A DNA stretch of 29,418 bases from Bacteroidota bacterium (GTDB lineage: Bacteria; Bacteroidota; Bacteroidia; Chitinophagales; Chitinophagaceae), in contig CANHIR010000003.1 of assembly GCA_947461015.1 (NCBI GenBank), positions 1-29,418 of the forward strand, in the 5' to 3' direction. A program made the position numbers and the translations under genes. Below the pieces are notes generated by a model that was given only the letters and a program-made list of their open reading frames with translations, made no database searches and had not been told where the DNA came from. Positions 1 through 8,010 of the stretch are shown one piece after another. Numbering within the stretch: the stretch's first letter is position 1; every line of letters starts with the position of its first letter.

Positions 1-7
1 AGCATAA

Positions 8-128
8 GACATCAGCCCTTTCGCTTCGCTCATGGGCTTTGAGTTGTTTTATTCGCTCGAATATGTGAGCAAGCTCCCATTTCTCGCTATTAAAACAACT
101 CAGCCACAACTAAGTTGTGGCTGATATC
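8..128. repeat. Nested inverted repeats beside tRNA-Pro
   Basis: This noncoding stretch contains several nested inverted repeats. Outer arms at 8-17 and 119-128 match at 9 of 10 positions. Arms at 40-51 and 91-102 match perfectly over 12 bases (TGAGTTGTTTTA and its complement). A short pair lies at 14-18 and 34-38, and a tight 10-bp hairpin at 101-123. No convincing protein is encoded on either strand. It may be the folded 3' trailer of the leftward tRNA transcript, a small noncoding repeat element, or an attachment-like region; the sequence alone does not decide. Confidence 0.5.
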
Positions 129-136
129 TCTTTTTT
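101..136. terminator. Hairpin after tRNA-Pro, possible bidirectional terminator
   Basis: Arms CAGCCACAAC (101-110) and GTTGTGGCTG (114-123) form a perfect 10-bp stem with a 3-base loop. Read leftward it lies about 12 bases after the tRNA CCA end and is followed by a short T-rich run. Read rightward it is followed, after seven bases, by T6 at 131-136. The T tracts are not tightly placed, so termination is plausible but not certain. Confidence 0.5.
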
Positions 137-212
137 GGTCGGGTGAACAGGATTTGAACCTGCGACCACACGCCCCCCAGACGTGTACGCTACCGGACTG
201 CGCTACCACCCG
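136..212 (-). tRNA. tRNA-Pro (anticodon GGG)
   Basis: The reverse strand folds into a full cloverleaf of 77 bases including an encoded CCA end (TGG at 136-138 on the plus strand). The acceptor stem CGGGTGG pairs with TCACCCG, discriminator A. The D arm contains AGCGCAGTCCGGTAGC, the anticodon stem is CACGT/GCGTG, and the anticodon loop CTGGGGG gives anticodon GGG, which reads proline codons CCC and CCU. The T loop TTCAAAT is typical. It is transcribed leftward, away from the dihydroorotase-like gene. Confidence 0.95.
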
Positions 213-223
213 AAAATCGGGGG

Positions 224-231
224 CAAATATA
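224..231 (-). promoter_or_regulatory. Bacteroidota -7 box for tRNA-Pro
   Basis: On the minus strand this reads TATATTTG, an exact match to the Bacteroidota sigma -7 consensus TAnnTTTG. It ends 12 bases before the tRNA 5' end, as expected for a short leader. I did not see a clear -33 TTTG. Confidence 0.6.
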
Positions 232-279
232 GCCAAAATCGAAAAAACGAGGTATATTGCACTAAATATTATTGACTTA

Positions 280-1545
280 ATGACAACATTAATCAAACAG
301 GTCAAAATTACCGATGTTCACTCGCCTTTTAATGGCAAAATCAAGGATATTCTAATAGATCATCACAAAATCGTTTCCATTACCGATAACTGTAGCCAAA
401 AAGCAGACCAAACCATCGATGGGAAGGATTGTTTTGTGAGCCCCGGTTTTGTAGACCCTTTTGTCCACTTTTGTGATCCGGGGATGGAAAATAGAGAAAC
501 ACTTGCCTCTGGTGCATTGGCTGCTCAACAAGGCGGGTACACTACTGTTTTCACTATACCGAATACGAAACCAGTGGTGGATACTAAATCGCAAGTAACT
601 TATATTAAACAACATAGTCAGGATTTACCCATACATATTTTACCTATAGGTGCAATATCTAAGAAAATTGAAGGAAAGGATTTAGCAGAAATGATAGATA
701 TGCATACTAATGGCGCAGTAGCCTTTAGTGATGGTCTCTACCCTGTTCAGTCTACCTTACTATTTTTAAAAGCACTCCAATATGTAAAAGCATTTGATGG
801 GGTTGCAATACAAATGCCAATAGATAAAAGTTTAGGAAGTTTAGGGTTAATGAACGAAGGAATTGTTTCCACCAAATTGGGATTACCAGGGATACCTTCC
901 ATTGCAGAAGAGTTAATTATTTCAAGAGACATAGAATTATTAAGGTATACAAAATCTAAATTGCATATTACCAGTGTGAGCACTGCAAAAGGGATCGCAA
1001 TGATTGCAGTTGCTAAAAAAGAAGGATTAAATATTACCTGTAGTGTAACGCCCTATCATTTATTTTTCACTGAGGAAGATTTAAATAATTACGATACTTT
1101 ATTAAAAGTATTCCCTCCTTTGAGAACGAAGGAAGATAAGGCAGCATTAATAAAAGGAATTGAAGACGGAACCGTAGATTGTATTAGTTCGCATCATATC
1201 CCACAGGATTGGGATGGGAAAACGGTTGAATTTGAAAATGCAAAAGCAGGTATAGCAAGTATTGAAACTACTTTTGCAGCTGTGCAACATGTTTTGCCAA
1301 AAATTGGCGCAGAAAAAATAGCGGCGCTTTTTTCAAATAATGCAAGGAGCATCTTTAATTTGAAAAATGCAACAATTGAAGAAGGCGCAGAAGCAGAGTT
1401 AACTATTTTTACAAATACCAAGTCAACTTGTTTAAATGTAAAGGATAGTAAAAGTAAATCTGCAAATTCTCCTTTCTGGGATATAACATTAAATGGAAAA
1501 ATTATGGCGACTTACGCTAAAGGCATTGCTAATATCAATGATTAA
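280..1545 (+). CDS. Dihydroorotase-like protein lacking metal ligands (PyrC'-like)
   Basis: A 421-residue amidohydrolase-fold protein clearly related to class I dihydroorotases of pyrimidine synthesis. The frame matches the family from end to end (PGFVD at 55-59, PNTKPV at 94-99, GLPGIP at 201-206, NPPLRT-like FPPLRT at 278-283). The catalytic centre is missing: the usual DxHxH is D59-P-F-V-H, HLREPG is HFCDPG, TPHHL is TPYHL, HICHVST is HITSVST, and the catalytic Asp of TDHAPH is His305. It is therefore probably a noncatalytic partner such as the PyrC' subunits known to support aspartate carbamoyltransferase in some bacteria; that role is inferred. The ATG at 280 is chosen because the open frame further upstream runs through the tRNA gene. 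The DUF4199 gene follows 24 bases later. Confidence 0.85.
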   Translation: MTTLIKQVKITDVHSPFNGKIKDILIDHHKIVSITDNCSQKADQTIDGKDCFVSPGFVDPFVHFCDPGMENRETLASGALAAQQGGYTTVFTIPNTKPVVDTKSQVTYIKQHSQDLPIHILPIGAISKKIEGKDLAEMIDMHTNGAVAFSDGLYPVQSTLLFLKALQYVKAFDGVAIQMPIDKSLGSLGLMNEGIVSTKLGLPGIPSIAEELIISRDIELLRYTKSKLHITSVSTAKGIAMIAVAKKEGLNITCSVTPYHLFFTEEDLNNYDTLLKVFPPLRTKEDKAALIKGIEDGTVDCISSHHIPQDWDGKTVEFENAKAGIASIETTFAAVQHVLPKIGAEKIAALFSNNARSIFNLKNATIEEGAEAELTIFTNTKSTCLNVKDSKSKSANSPFWDITLNGKIMATYAKGIANIND

Positions 1546-1569
1546 TAAAGGTTGAACTAAAAAATAATA

Positions 1570-2091
1570 ATGGAAGACAAAATAACAAGTCATATTTACA
1601 AAGGATTAATATTAGGTGTAATTTCAATCCTATTTTCCGTAATTGTGCACACTTTTAATTTATACCAAAACGCATATGCAAATTTAATTAATTTAGGTAT
1701 TTTTATTATTGGCATCATTTACAGTTGTATCTTATTTTCAAATCAAAATAATAACAAAGTATCGTTCGGCAATATTTTTGCACATGGTTTTAAAACTACT
1801 TCTGTAGTTATTGTAATATCGAGCCTCTATACTGTTTTAGCCGTTAAATTTTTATTTCCCGAAATCATAGATATTTCTTTGAATATAAGCAGAAAGGGAA
1901 TGGAATCTAATCCAAATATTCCTAAAGAATCCATTCAACAAAATGTAGATTTCGTTAGAAAATATTTTATTCCTTTAACATTAGGTTTTTCAATGGCTGG
2001 TACTGCATTTATTGGTTTAATCGCTTCTCTTATAGGCGCAGCAGTTGCTAAAAAGAAAAGTACTAACCCATTTGAAAATTCAATCGCATAA
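1570..2091 (+). CDS. DUF4199 family membrane protein
   Basis: A 173-residue inner-membrane protein with four hydrophobic segments at roughly residues 10-28, 39-57, 76-96 and 134-160. The spacing, the SFGNIFAHGFKTT stretch after the second segment and the GxxxAxIGLIASLIGAA-like last helix fit the DUF4199 family, which is common in Bacteroidota and has no established function. It lies 25 bases upstream of a dolichyl-phosphate-mannose-synthase-like glycosyltransferase, an arrangement that suggests cotranscription and a role near the lipid-linked glycan machinery; this is inference. Assignment to the family is from recalled pattern, not from a search. Confidence 0.75.
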   Translation: MEDKITSHIYKGLILGVISILFSVIVHTFNLYQNAYANLINLGIFIIGIIYSCILFSNQNNNKVSFGNIFAHGFKTTSVVIVISSLYTVLAVKFLFPEIIDISLNISRKGMESNPNIPKESIQQNVDFVRKYFIPLTLGFSMAGTAFIGLIASLIGAAVAKKKSTNPFENSIA

Positions 2092-2116
2092 ACCATATAT
2101 TTAATTAATATAACCC

Positions 2117-3058
2117 ATGCAAATCTCTGTCATCATACCATTGCTAAACGAAGCAGATTCTTTACCAGAATTAATGCAGTGGATTGATCGTGTGATGCAA
2201 GCGCATAAATATTCCTATGAAGTAATTATGGTGGACGACGGTAGCGATGATGATAGTTGGGCAGTTATTGAAAAATTAAGAAACGAATACCCTGCTTTGA
2301 AGGGAATACGTTTTCAACGCAATTATGGGAAATCTGCTGCATTAAATGAAGGTTTTAAAGCAGCTCAAGGAGATATAGTTGTAACCATGGACGCTGATTT
2401 ACAAGATTCTCCTGACGAGATCCCTGAATTTTACGATATGATTGTGAACCAAGGATATCATTTAGTGAGTGGGTGGAAAAAGAAACGTTACGACAACACT
2501 TTTACTAAGAATATTCCTTCTAAATTTTACAATGCAGTTGCAAGAAGAAGTTCGGGGATAAAACTGCACGATTTTAATTGTGGTATCAAAGCCTATCAAT
2601 TAAAAGTAGTTAAAAGCATTGAAGTTTTTGGTGAAATGCACCGTTACATTCCTATCCTTGCAAAGTGGGCAGGATTCAAAAAGATAGGTGAAAAAGTAGT
2701 GGTTCACCAAGCAAGAAAATACGGAACCACAAAATTTGGTTGGGAAAGATTCGTGAATGGATTTTTGGACTTAATGACCATTCAGTTTTTGTCTAAGTTT
2801 GGTAAAAAACCTATGCAATTTTTTGGCTTAATGGGCACATTAGTTTTTTTATTAGGTTTTGGGTCTGTGGTTTATATCACCATAACTAAGTTTTTACAAC
2901 CAGAAACAAGCATCACCAACAAGCCTGCTTTTTATATTGCCCTAACCTCAATTATAGTTGGCGTTCAATTATTCTTAGCTGGGTTTATTGCCGAATTGGT
3001 AAACCGAAATGCGCCCGAAAGAAATACATATTTAATCTCCGATAAAATAGGATGGTAA
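2117..3058 (+). CDS. Family 2 glycosyltransferase, DPM1/GtrB-like
   Basis: A 313-residue membrane-bound glycosyltransferase. The N-terminal GT-A domain starts VIIPLLNEADSLPEL, has VDDGSDD around residues 39-45 for nucleotide-sugar binding and DADLQD at 92-97 as the metal-binding DxD-type motif. Two C-terminal membrane helices lie at about 234-256 and 270-294. This layout is that of enzymes moving a sugar from a nucleotide donor to a polyprenyl phosphate. The sugar cannot be read from sequence. Its last seven bases overlap the start of the next gene, so translation of the two glycosyltransferases is probably coupled. Confidence 0.9.
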   Translation: MQISVIIPLLNEADSLPELMQWIDRVMQAHKYSYEVIMVDDGSDDDSWAVIEKLRNEYPALKGIRFQRNYGKSAALNEGFKAAQGDIVVTMDADLQDSPDEIPEFYDMIVNQGYHLVSGWKKKRYDNTFTKNIPSKFYNAVARRSSGIKLHDFNCGIKAYQLKVVKSIEVFGEMHRYIPILAKWAGFKKIGEKVVVHQARKYGTTKFGWERFVNGFLDLMTIQFLSKFGKKPMQFFGLMGTLVFLLGFGSVVYITITKFLQPETSITNKPAFYIALTSIIVGVQLFLAGFIAELVNRNAPERNTYLISDKIGW

Positions 3059-4182
3059 AGTCATTGGTTATAATTGGCCCAGCCTGGCCATTGAGGGGCG
3101 GGCTTGCAGCATTTGATGAACAGCTGGCTAAAACATTTACCGAACAAGGACATACAGTACGCGTTGAAACTTTTTCATTACAATATCCTTCCTTTTTATT
3201 TCCAGGTACTTCTCAGTTTACAAATGACCCTGCTCCTATGGGTGTAAGCATTCATGCGGGTATCAATTCTATTAATCCTTTTAATTGGATTAAAGTTGGC
3301 TTAAAAATAAGAAGAGAAAAACCCGATTTTATTATTGTAAGATACTGGTTACCATTTTTAGCCCCTTGCTTGGGTACAATTTGCAGGATCATTAAATTCA
3401 ATAAGCACACTAAAATTATTGCTTTAGTGGATAATATGATTCCGCATGAAAAAAGAATGGGTGATAAAATACTTACTCGCTATTTTACAAAATGTATGGA
3501 TGGTTTTTTAACAATGAGCAATAATGTAGCAGAAGATGTAAAATTATTTAGTACTAAACCTGTTATTGTTTCGCCTCATCCAATTTTTAACCATTTTGGA
3601 GCTGCAATCCCCAAAAACGAAGCAAGAAAAATATTAGGCATTGAACAGGATGATAAAATAATTTTATTCTTTGGGTTTATCAGACAATACAAAGGCTTGG
3701 ATTTACTTTTGAATGCTATGGCAACTGAAAGCATTAAAAAGTCAAATATTAAATTAATGATTGTTGGTGAATTTTATGAGGATGCAAAACCATACCATGA
3801 TTTAATTAGCAGTTTACATATTGAACAAGCAGTCATTTTACATACACATTTTGTTCCCGACAGTGATGTAAAAAATTATGCATGTGCAGCTGACTTTATC
3901 ATACAACCCTATAAAAATGCTACCCAAAGTGGTGTAACCCCACTCGCCTATCATTTTGAAAAACCAATGTTGGTGACCAAAGTAGGGGCACTTGCCGATA
4001 CGGTACCCAATGGAAAAGCGGGTGTTGTTGTAGCGCCCAATGTTGAATCCATCGCCAAAGGCATAACAACTTTATATGAAAATGGTGCAGCATTTTATGC
4101 AGCGCATATTCAAGCAGAAAAGAAAAAATACAGTTGGGAACAGATGATAAATAATTTCTTGTCTTTAAACCAAAAACTATAA
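3052..4182 (+). CDS. Family 4 (GT-B) glycosyltransferase
   Basis: A 376-residue GT-B fold glycosyltransferase. The N-terminal half has the glycine-rich acceptor loop GPAWPLRGGLAAFDE near residues 9-23; the C-terminal half has FFGFIRQYKGLDLLLNA and a nucleotide-sugar-site region QPYKNATQSGVTPLAYHFEK. The usual E-x7-E donor motif is altered (Gln at the first position, Ala-Tyr-His at the second end), as in some divergent members. No signal peptide or membrane helix is apparent, so it is likely cytoplasmic and membrane-associated. It overlaps the upstream GT2 gene by seven bases and precedes gmhA by 23 bases, which suggests assembly of a surface glycan; the substrate is unknown. Confidence 0.88.
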   Translation: MVKSLVIIGPAWPLRGGLAAFDEQLAKTFTEQGHTVRVETFSLQYPSFLFPGTSQFTNDPAPMGVSIHAGINSINPFNWIKVGLKIRREKPDFIIVRYWLPFLAPCLGTICRIIKFNKHTKIIALVDNMIPHEKRMGDKILTRYFTKCMDGFLTMSNNVAEDVKLFSTKPVIVSPHPIFNHFGAAIPKNEARKILGIEQDDKIILFFGFIRQYKGLDLLLNAMATESIKKSNIKLMIVGEFYEDAKPYHDLISSLHIEQAVILHTHFVPDSDVKNYACAADFIIQPYKNATQSGVTPLAYHFEKPMLVTKVGALADTVPNGKAGVVVAPNVESIAKGITTLYENGAAFYAAHIQAEKKKYSWEQMINNFLSLNQKL

Positions 4183-4205
4183 TCTTATTTTAATACATTT
4201 ATACT

Positions 4206-4787
4206 ATGTCAATACAAGCCATTAAGGATATTATTAATGCATCTATAGAAGTTAAGCAGCAGTTGCTAGCTAATGATTCTTTGGTTAACCAAATTCATAC
4301 GGTGACAGAAGTCATTACAAAGGCCTTCCAAAATGGCAATGCAGTCTATTTTGCTGGCAATGGTGGTAGTGCCGCCGATGCCCAACATTTAGCCGCAGAA
4401 TTTTCGGGTCGTTTCTACAAGGATCGAAAAGCATTACCATCCGATGCATTGCATTGTAATACCTCTTACCTAACAGCAGTTGCGAATGACTATAGTTACG
4501 ATGTTGTATATGCTCGTTTATTAGAAGGATTGGCTAAACCAGGTGATGTATTGGTGGGTATTAGCACTTCAGGTAACTCGGCTAATATTGTAAAAGCTTT
4601 TGAAATGGCTAAAACTATTGGTGTTACAACCATTGGTTTTACAGGACAAAAAGGAGGCATCATGAAAGAATTAGGCGATTACTTAATTAACGTTCCCTCT
4701 AACATAACCCCTCGTATACAAGAATCGCATATTTTGGTTGGACATATTATTTGTGAGTTGGTGGAGATAAATATATTCGGCAAATAA
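4206..4787 (+). CDS. gmhA: Sedoheptulose-7-phosphate isomerase
   Basis: A 193-residue SIS-domain protein that should convert sedoheptulose 7-phosphate into D-glycero-D-manno-heptose 7-phosphate, the first step of nucleotide-heptose synthesis. The phosphosugar loop AGNGGSAADAQH lies at about 50-61. The residues known to bind zinc and catalyse in E. coli GmhA occur at the same numbers here: His61, Glu65, Gln172 and His180. GISTSGNS at 118-125 is the second phosphate-binding loop. Length equals the family norm. The gmhB-like phosphatase gene begins three bases after its stop, and two glycosyltransferases lie just upstream. The kinase/nucleotidyltransferase steps are not in the window. Confidence 0.95.
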   Translation: MSIQAIKDIINASIEVKQQLLANDSLVNQIHTVTEVITKAFQNGNAVYFAGNGGSAADAQHLAAEFSGRFYKDRKALPSDALHCNTSYLTAVANDYSYDVVYARLLEGLAKPGDVLVGISTSGNSANIVKAFEMAKTIGVTTIGFTGQKGGIMKELGDYLINVPSNITPRIQESHILVGHIICELVEINIFGK

Positions 4788-4790
4788 TTC

Positions 4791-5342
4791 ATGTCATTTC
4801 AATTATCAGATATCAAACCCAATTGGACTTTATTTTTAGATAGAGATGGTGTGATTAATGTAGAAAAAAACGAGGATTATATTAGAAATTGGGATGAGTT
4901 TGCATTTTATAAGGAAAGTCTTATTGCACTACCTATTTTAGCAACTAAGTTTAAAACAATTGTTGTAACTACCAATCAAAAAGGCATAGGAAAAGGTTTC
5001 ATGACCCATGAAGCTTTAACCCAAATTCATACAAATATGATACGTGCAATTAATGATGTAGGTGGCAGGATTGATCAAATATATTACTGTGCGGATTTGG
5101 ATAACCTTTCGCCCAACAGAAAGCCTCAACCTGGGATGGCTTTACAGGCAAAAGCAACATTTCCGCATATCAATTTTCAAGAATCTATCATGGTTGGAAA
5201 CAGAACCAGTGATATGCATTTTGGAAGAAATGCGGGTATGCATACCATATTCTTAGCTACAACACATCCCGAAACTGCTTTCCCGGATGAAAACATTGAT
5301 TATCGTTTTGACAATTTATTAAGTTTTGCTCAGGTACTTTAA
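4791..5342 (+). CDS. gmhB: GmhB-like heptose bisphosphate phosphatase (HAD-IIIA)
   Basis: A 183-residue HAD phosphatase expected to remove the C7 phosphate from heptose 1,7-bisphosphate. The nucleophile motif LFLDRDGVIN has Asp17 and the acid/base Asp19; motif II is VTTNQ at 59-63; RKPQPGM at 110-116 holds the conserved Lys. Two departures from E. coli GmhB are visible. The Cys/His zinc loop before RKP is reduced to a single Cys (Cys100) in a short segment, and the first Asp of motif IV is Asn (VGNRTSDM, Asn137), with Asp141 kept. I recall such variants from Bacteroidota, so activity is likely retained. Position directly after gmhA supports the assignment over histidinol phosphatase. Confidence 0.82.
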   Translation: MSFQLSDIKPNWTLFLDRDGVINVEKNEDYIRNWDEFAFYKESLIALPILATKFKTIVVTTNQKGIGKGFMTHEALTQIHTNMIRAINDVGGRIDQIYYCADLDNLSPNRKPQPGMALQAKATFPHINFQESIMVGNRTSDMHFGRNAGMHTIFLATTHPETAFPDENIDYRFDNLLSFAQVL

Positions 5343-5366
5343 TTTACAAAAGACTTAATTTTAGGT

Positions 5367-6182
5367 ATGTACAAATTGCTGGCCACATTTATTTTTTTGC
5401 ATTTTTTCTGTAACTCATTACATGCTCAAAATTCAATGGACAGTGCTGCTATTTCAATACAAATATTAGCTACTTCATTGCAAGAAAATCCAAACTTATC
5501 AGAAAGAATAAGTACAAATTCCCTTATTCAACAAAAACTATTTTTTACATTACAAAATTCACAATCATTTAAATATAATTTTGATTCATTAACCGCTATT
5601 AAACGAATAAGTGCACCTGATGGACAATTTAATATATTTACTTGGCAGGTGGAGTTAGCAGATGGAAAATTTATGCAAAATGGAATCATTCAAATTAAAA
5701 TTACCGAAGATTCCGTAAAAATTGTTTCATTAAAAGACGGTTCAGATGAAATGGAAAATCCAGAAATCGAAGACTGTTCCATTCATAATTGGTTAGGTGC
5801 TATTTATTATGACATACATATGACAGATCATAATGGTACAAAATATTATACACTCTTAGGCTATGATGAATATAGTACTGCTATGACTCAAAAATTTATT
5901 GAAGTATTGCATTTTGAGAACAATGAACCTATATTAGGGGGGGATTATTTTATATATCCACCAGATGATACCTATCCATCGGGTCCTGTAAAGCGTTTTA
6001 TTTATACGTATAAAAAAGGAAGTAATGCATATGTTAAATTCGAAAAAAATTACAATGCAATTATATTATCAGAACTATCTAGTATTGAAAATAATTTAAA
6101 TAAAAAAAGTACACTTGTTCCTAGTGGAGACGAAGTGTACTTTGTATGGAAAAATGGGAAATGGGTTATGCCTAAGAAATAG
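5367..6182 (+). CDS. Secreted protein of unknown function
   Basis: A 271-residue protein that I do not recognise as a named family. Residues 1-20 form a signal peptide with hydrophobic core LLATFIFLHFF and likely cleavage after HA before Gln21, so the mature protein is periplasmic or outer-membrane associated. The rest is soluble, rich in Asn, Tyr and Ile, with alternating polar and hydrophobic residues suggesting beta structure, for example WQVELADGKFMQNGIIQIKI near residue 92 and YYTLLGYDEYST near 159. There is no lipobox Cys, catalytic signature or membrane segment beyond the signal. It starts 24 bases after the gmhB-like gene and may share its transcript; it converges with lepA. Confidence 0.75.
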   Translation: MYKLLATFIFLHFFCNSLHAQNSMDSAAISIQILATSLQENPNLSERISTNSLIQQKLFFTLQNSQSFKYNFDSLTAIKRISAPDGQFNIFTWQVELADGKFMQNGIIQIKITEDSVKIVSLKDGSDEMENPEIEDCSIHNWLGAIYYDIHMTDHNGTKYYTLLGYDEYSTAMTQKFIEVLHFENNEPILGGDYFIYPPDDTYPSGPVKRFIYTYKKGSNAYVKFEKNYNAIILSELSSIENNLNKKSTLVPSGDEVYFVWKNGKWVMPKK

Positions 6183-6201
6183 AATTACGTATTTAATACA
6201 G

Positions 6202-7986
6202 CTAGTCAAGTTTTAAGACAGCCAAGAATGCTTCCTGTGGTATTTCAACATTTCCTATTTGACGCATTCTCTTTTTACCTTCTTTTTGCTTTTCTAACAA
6301 CTTACGTTTACGACTAATATCACCACCATAACATTTAGCCGTTACATCCTTTCTCATTGCAGAGATATTCTCACGAGCAACTACTTTTGCTCCAATGGCT
6401 GCTTGTATAGCAATTTGGAATTGCTGCTTGGTTAGTAATTCTTTTAATTTTTCACAAAGTTTCCGACCAAATTCAGCCGATTTACCTCTGTGAATTAACG
6501 CACTCAATGCATCCACTTTTTCCGCATTCAGTAATATATCCATTTTCACGATATCCGCTTCTCTAAAACCAATTTGTGTGTAGTCAAACGAAGCATAGCC
6601 TCTTGTTCCACTCTTTAACTTATCATAGAAATCAAATACAATCTCTGTTAATGGCATTTCAAAAATTAATTCCACACGCGTTGGTGTCAAATAACTTTGA
6701 TTAATTAACATACCTCTTTTCCCTAAACATAAAGTAATGATGTTTCCAATATAGTCTGGTGTCGTAATAATTTGAGCTCTGATAAAAGGTTCTTCAATGT
6801 AATCAATTTTTACAGGGTCGGGCATCTCAGTAGGATTGTTTACAATGATCTTTTCCTTACGAGTAGTATAAGCAATAAAACTTACGTTGGGCACAGTAGT
6901 AATTACTGTTTGATTAAACTCACGTTCCAAACGCTCCTGTATAATTTCCATATGCAATAAACCAAGGAATCCGCAACGGAATCCAAAGCCCAATGCCTGT
7001 GATGTTTCTAATTCAAAAGTTAAAGATGCATCATTTAATTGTAGCTTCTCCATACAATCACGTAACTCCTCAAATTCGTCCGTATTTACTGGATAAATAC
7101 CAGCAAAAACCATTGGTTTAACTTCCTCAAATCCATGAATCATTTCACCTGGATTGTTTGCAAGGGTTATGGTATCTCCTACTTTAACTTCTTTTGCATT
7201 TTTAATGCCCGTAATTATATATCCCACATCACCGGCACGTACTTCTGCTTTAGGCGTCATGGCTAATTTCAATACTCCTACTTCATCGGCATTGTAATCT
7301 TTTCCAGAGGCAACAAAACGAATTTTATCATTCTTTTTTAATACCCCATTTAAAATTCGGTAGTACACAATAATACCTCTAAAGCTATTAAATACACTAT
7401 CAAAAATCAATGCTTGTAAAGGCGCTTCTGTATCACCAACAGGTGCAGGAATACGTTCACAAACAGCTTGTAAAATTTCTTCAATACCTATTCCACTTCT
7501 TCCACTTGCCAATAATATATCCTCCTGTTTACATCCAATTAAATCTATAATTTGATCCGTTACTTCTGGAATTTTAGCACCATCCATATCAATTTTATTA
7601 ATCACCGGAATGATCTCTAAATTGTTGTCTAAAGCTAAATATAAATTGGAAATGGTTTGTGCTTGAATACCTTGAGAAGCATCCACCAATAACAAAGCTC
7701 CCTCACATGCAGCAAGCGCGCGGCTTACTTCATAACTAAAGTCCACGTGACCAGGAGTGTCAATTAAATTCAAGGTATAGGTTTCTCCCTTGTGAATGTA
7801 ATTAATTTGAATAGCATGACTCTTAATGGTAATTCCTTTCTCACGTTCCAAATCCATATCATCCAAAACCTGATTCATCATTTCGCGTTCTGTAATGGTT
7901 TTGGTGTGTTCTAATAAACGGTCTGCCAAGGTACTTTTACCGTGATCAATATGGGCGATGATACAAAAATTTCTTATGTTCTTCAT
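6202..7986 (-). CDS. lepA: Elongation factor 4, ribosomal back-translocase
   Basis: A 594-residue translational GTPase of the LepA/EF4 family, which acts on stalled or mistranslocated ribosomes. The G domain opens [19 protein letters not shown] (P-loop AHIDHGKST), then [11 protein letters not shown] (G2), DTPGHVDF (G3) and NKID (G4). EF-G-like domains follow, and the LepA-specific C-terminal domain includes [22 protein letters not shown] near the end, the basic tRNA-contacting region. Length equals the family norm. It starts 24 bases after the tpiA stop with no terminator between, so the two are probably cotranscribed. It converges with the secreted-protein gene across a 19-base gap. Confidence 0.98.
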   Translation of the reverse strand: MKNIRNFCIIAHIDHGKSTLADRLLEHTKTITEREMMNQVLDDMDLEREKGITIKSHAIQINYIHKGETYTLNLIDTPGHVDFSYEVSRALAACEGALLLVDASQGIQAQTISNLYLALDNNLEIIPVINKIDMDGAKIPEVTDQIIDLIGCKQEDILLASGRSGIGIEEILQAVCERIPAPVGDTEAPLQALIFDSVFNSFRGIIVYYRILNGVLKKNDKIRFVASGKDYNADEVGVLKLAMTPKAEVRAGDVGYIITGIKNAKEVKVGDTITLANNPGEMIHGFEEVKPMVFAGIYPVNTDEFEELRDCMEKLQLNDASLTFELETSQALGFGFRCGFLGLLHMEIIQERLEREFNQTVITTVPNVSFIAYTTRKEKIIVNNPTEMPDPVKIDYIEEPFIRAQIITTPDYIGNIITLCLGKRGMLINQSYLTPTRVELIFEMPLTEIVFDFYDKLKSGTRGYASFDYTQIGFREADIVKMDILLNAEKVDALSALIHRGKSAEFGRKLCEKLKELLTKQQFQIAIQAAIGAKVVARENISAMRKDVTAKCYGGDISRKRKLLEKQKEGKKRMRQIGNVEIPQEAFLAVLKLD

Positions 7987-8010
7987 GTAGTGAAACTAGT
8001 CTTTTAAAAT

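Noticed and set aside
115..279. Upstream extension of the dihydroorotase-like frame
   Set aside because: It runs through the tRNA-Pro gene and its promoter on the other strand; the family homology begins at the ATG at 280.
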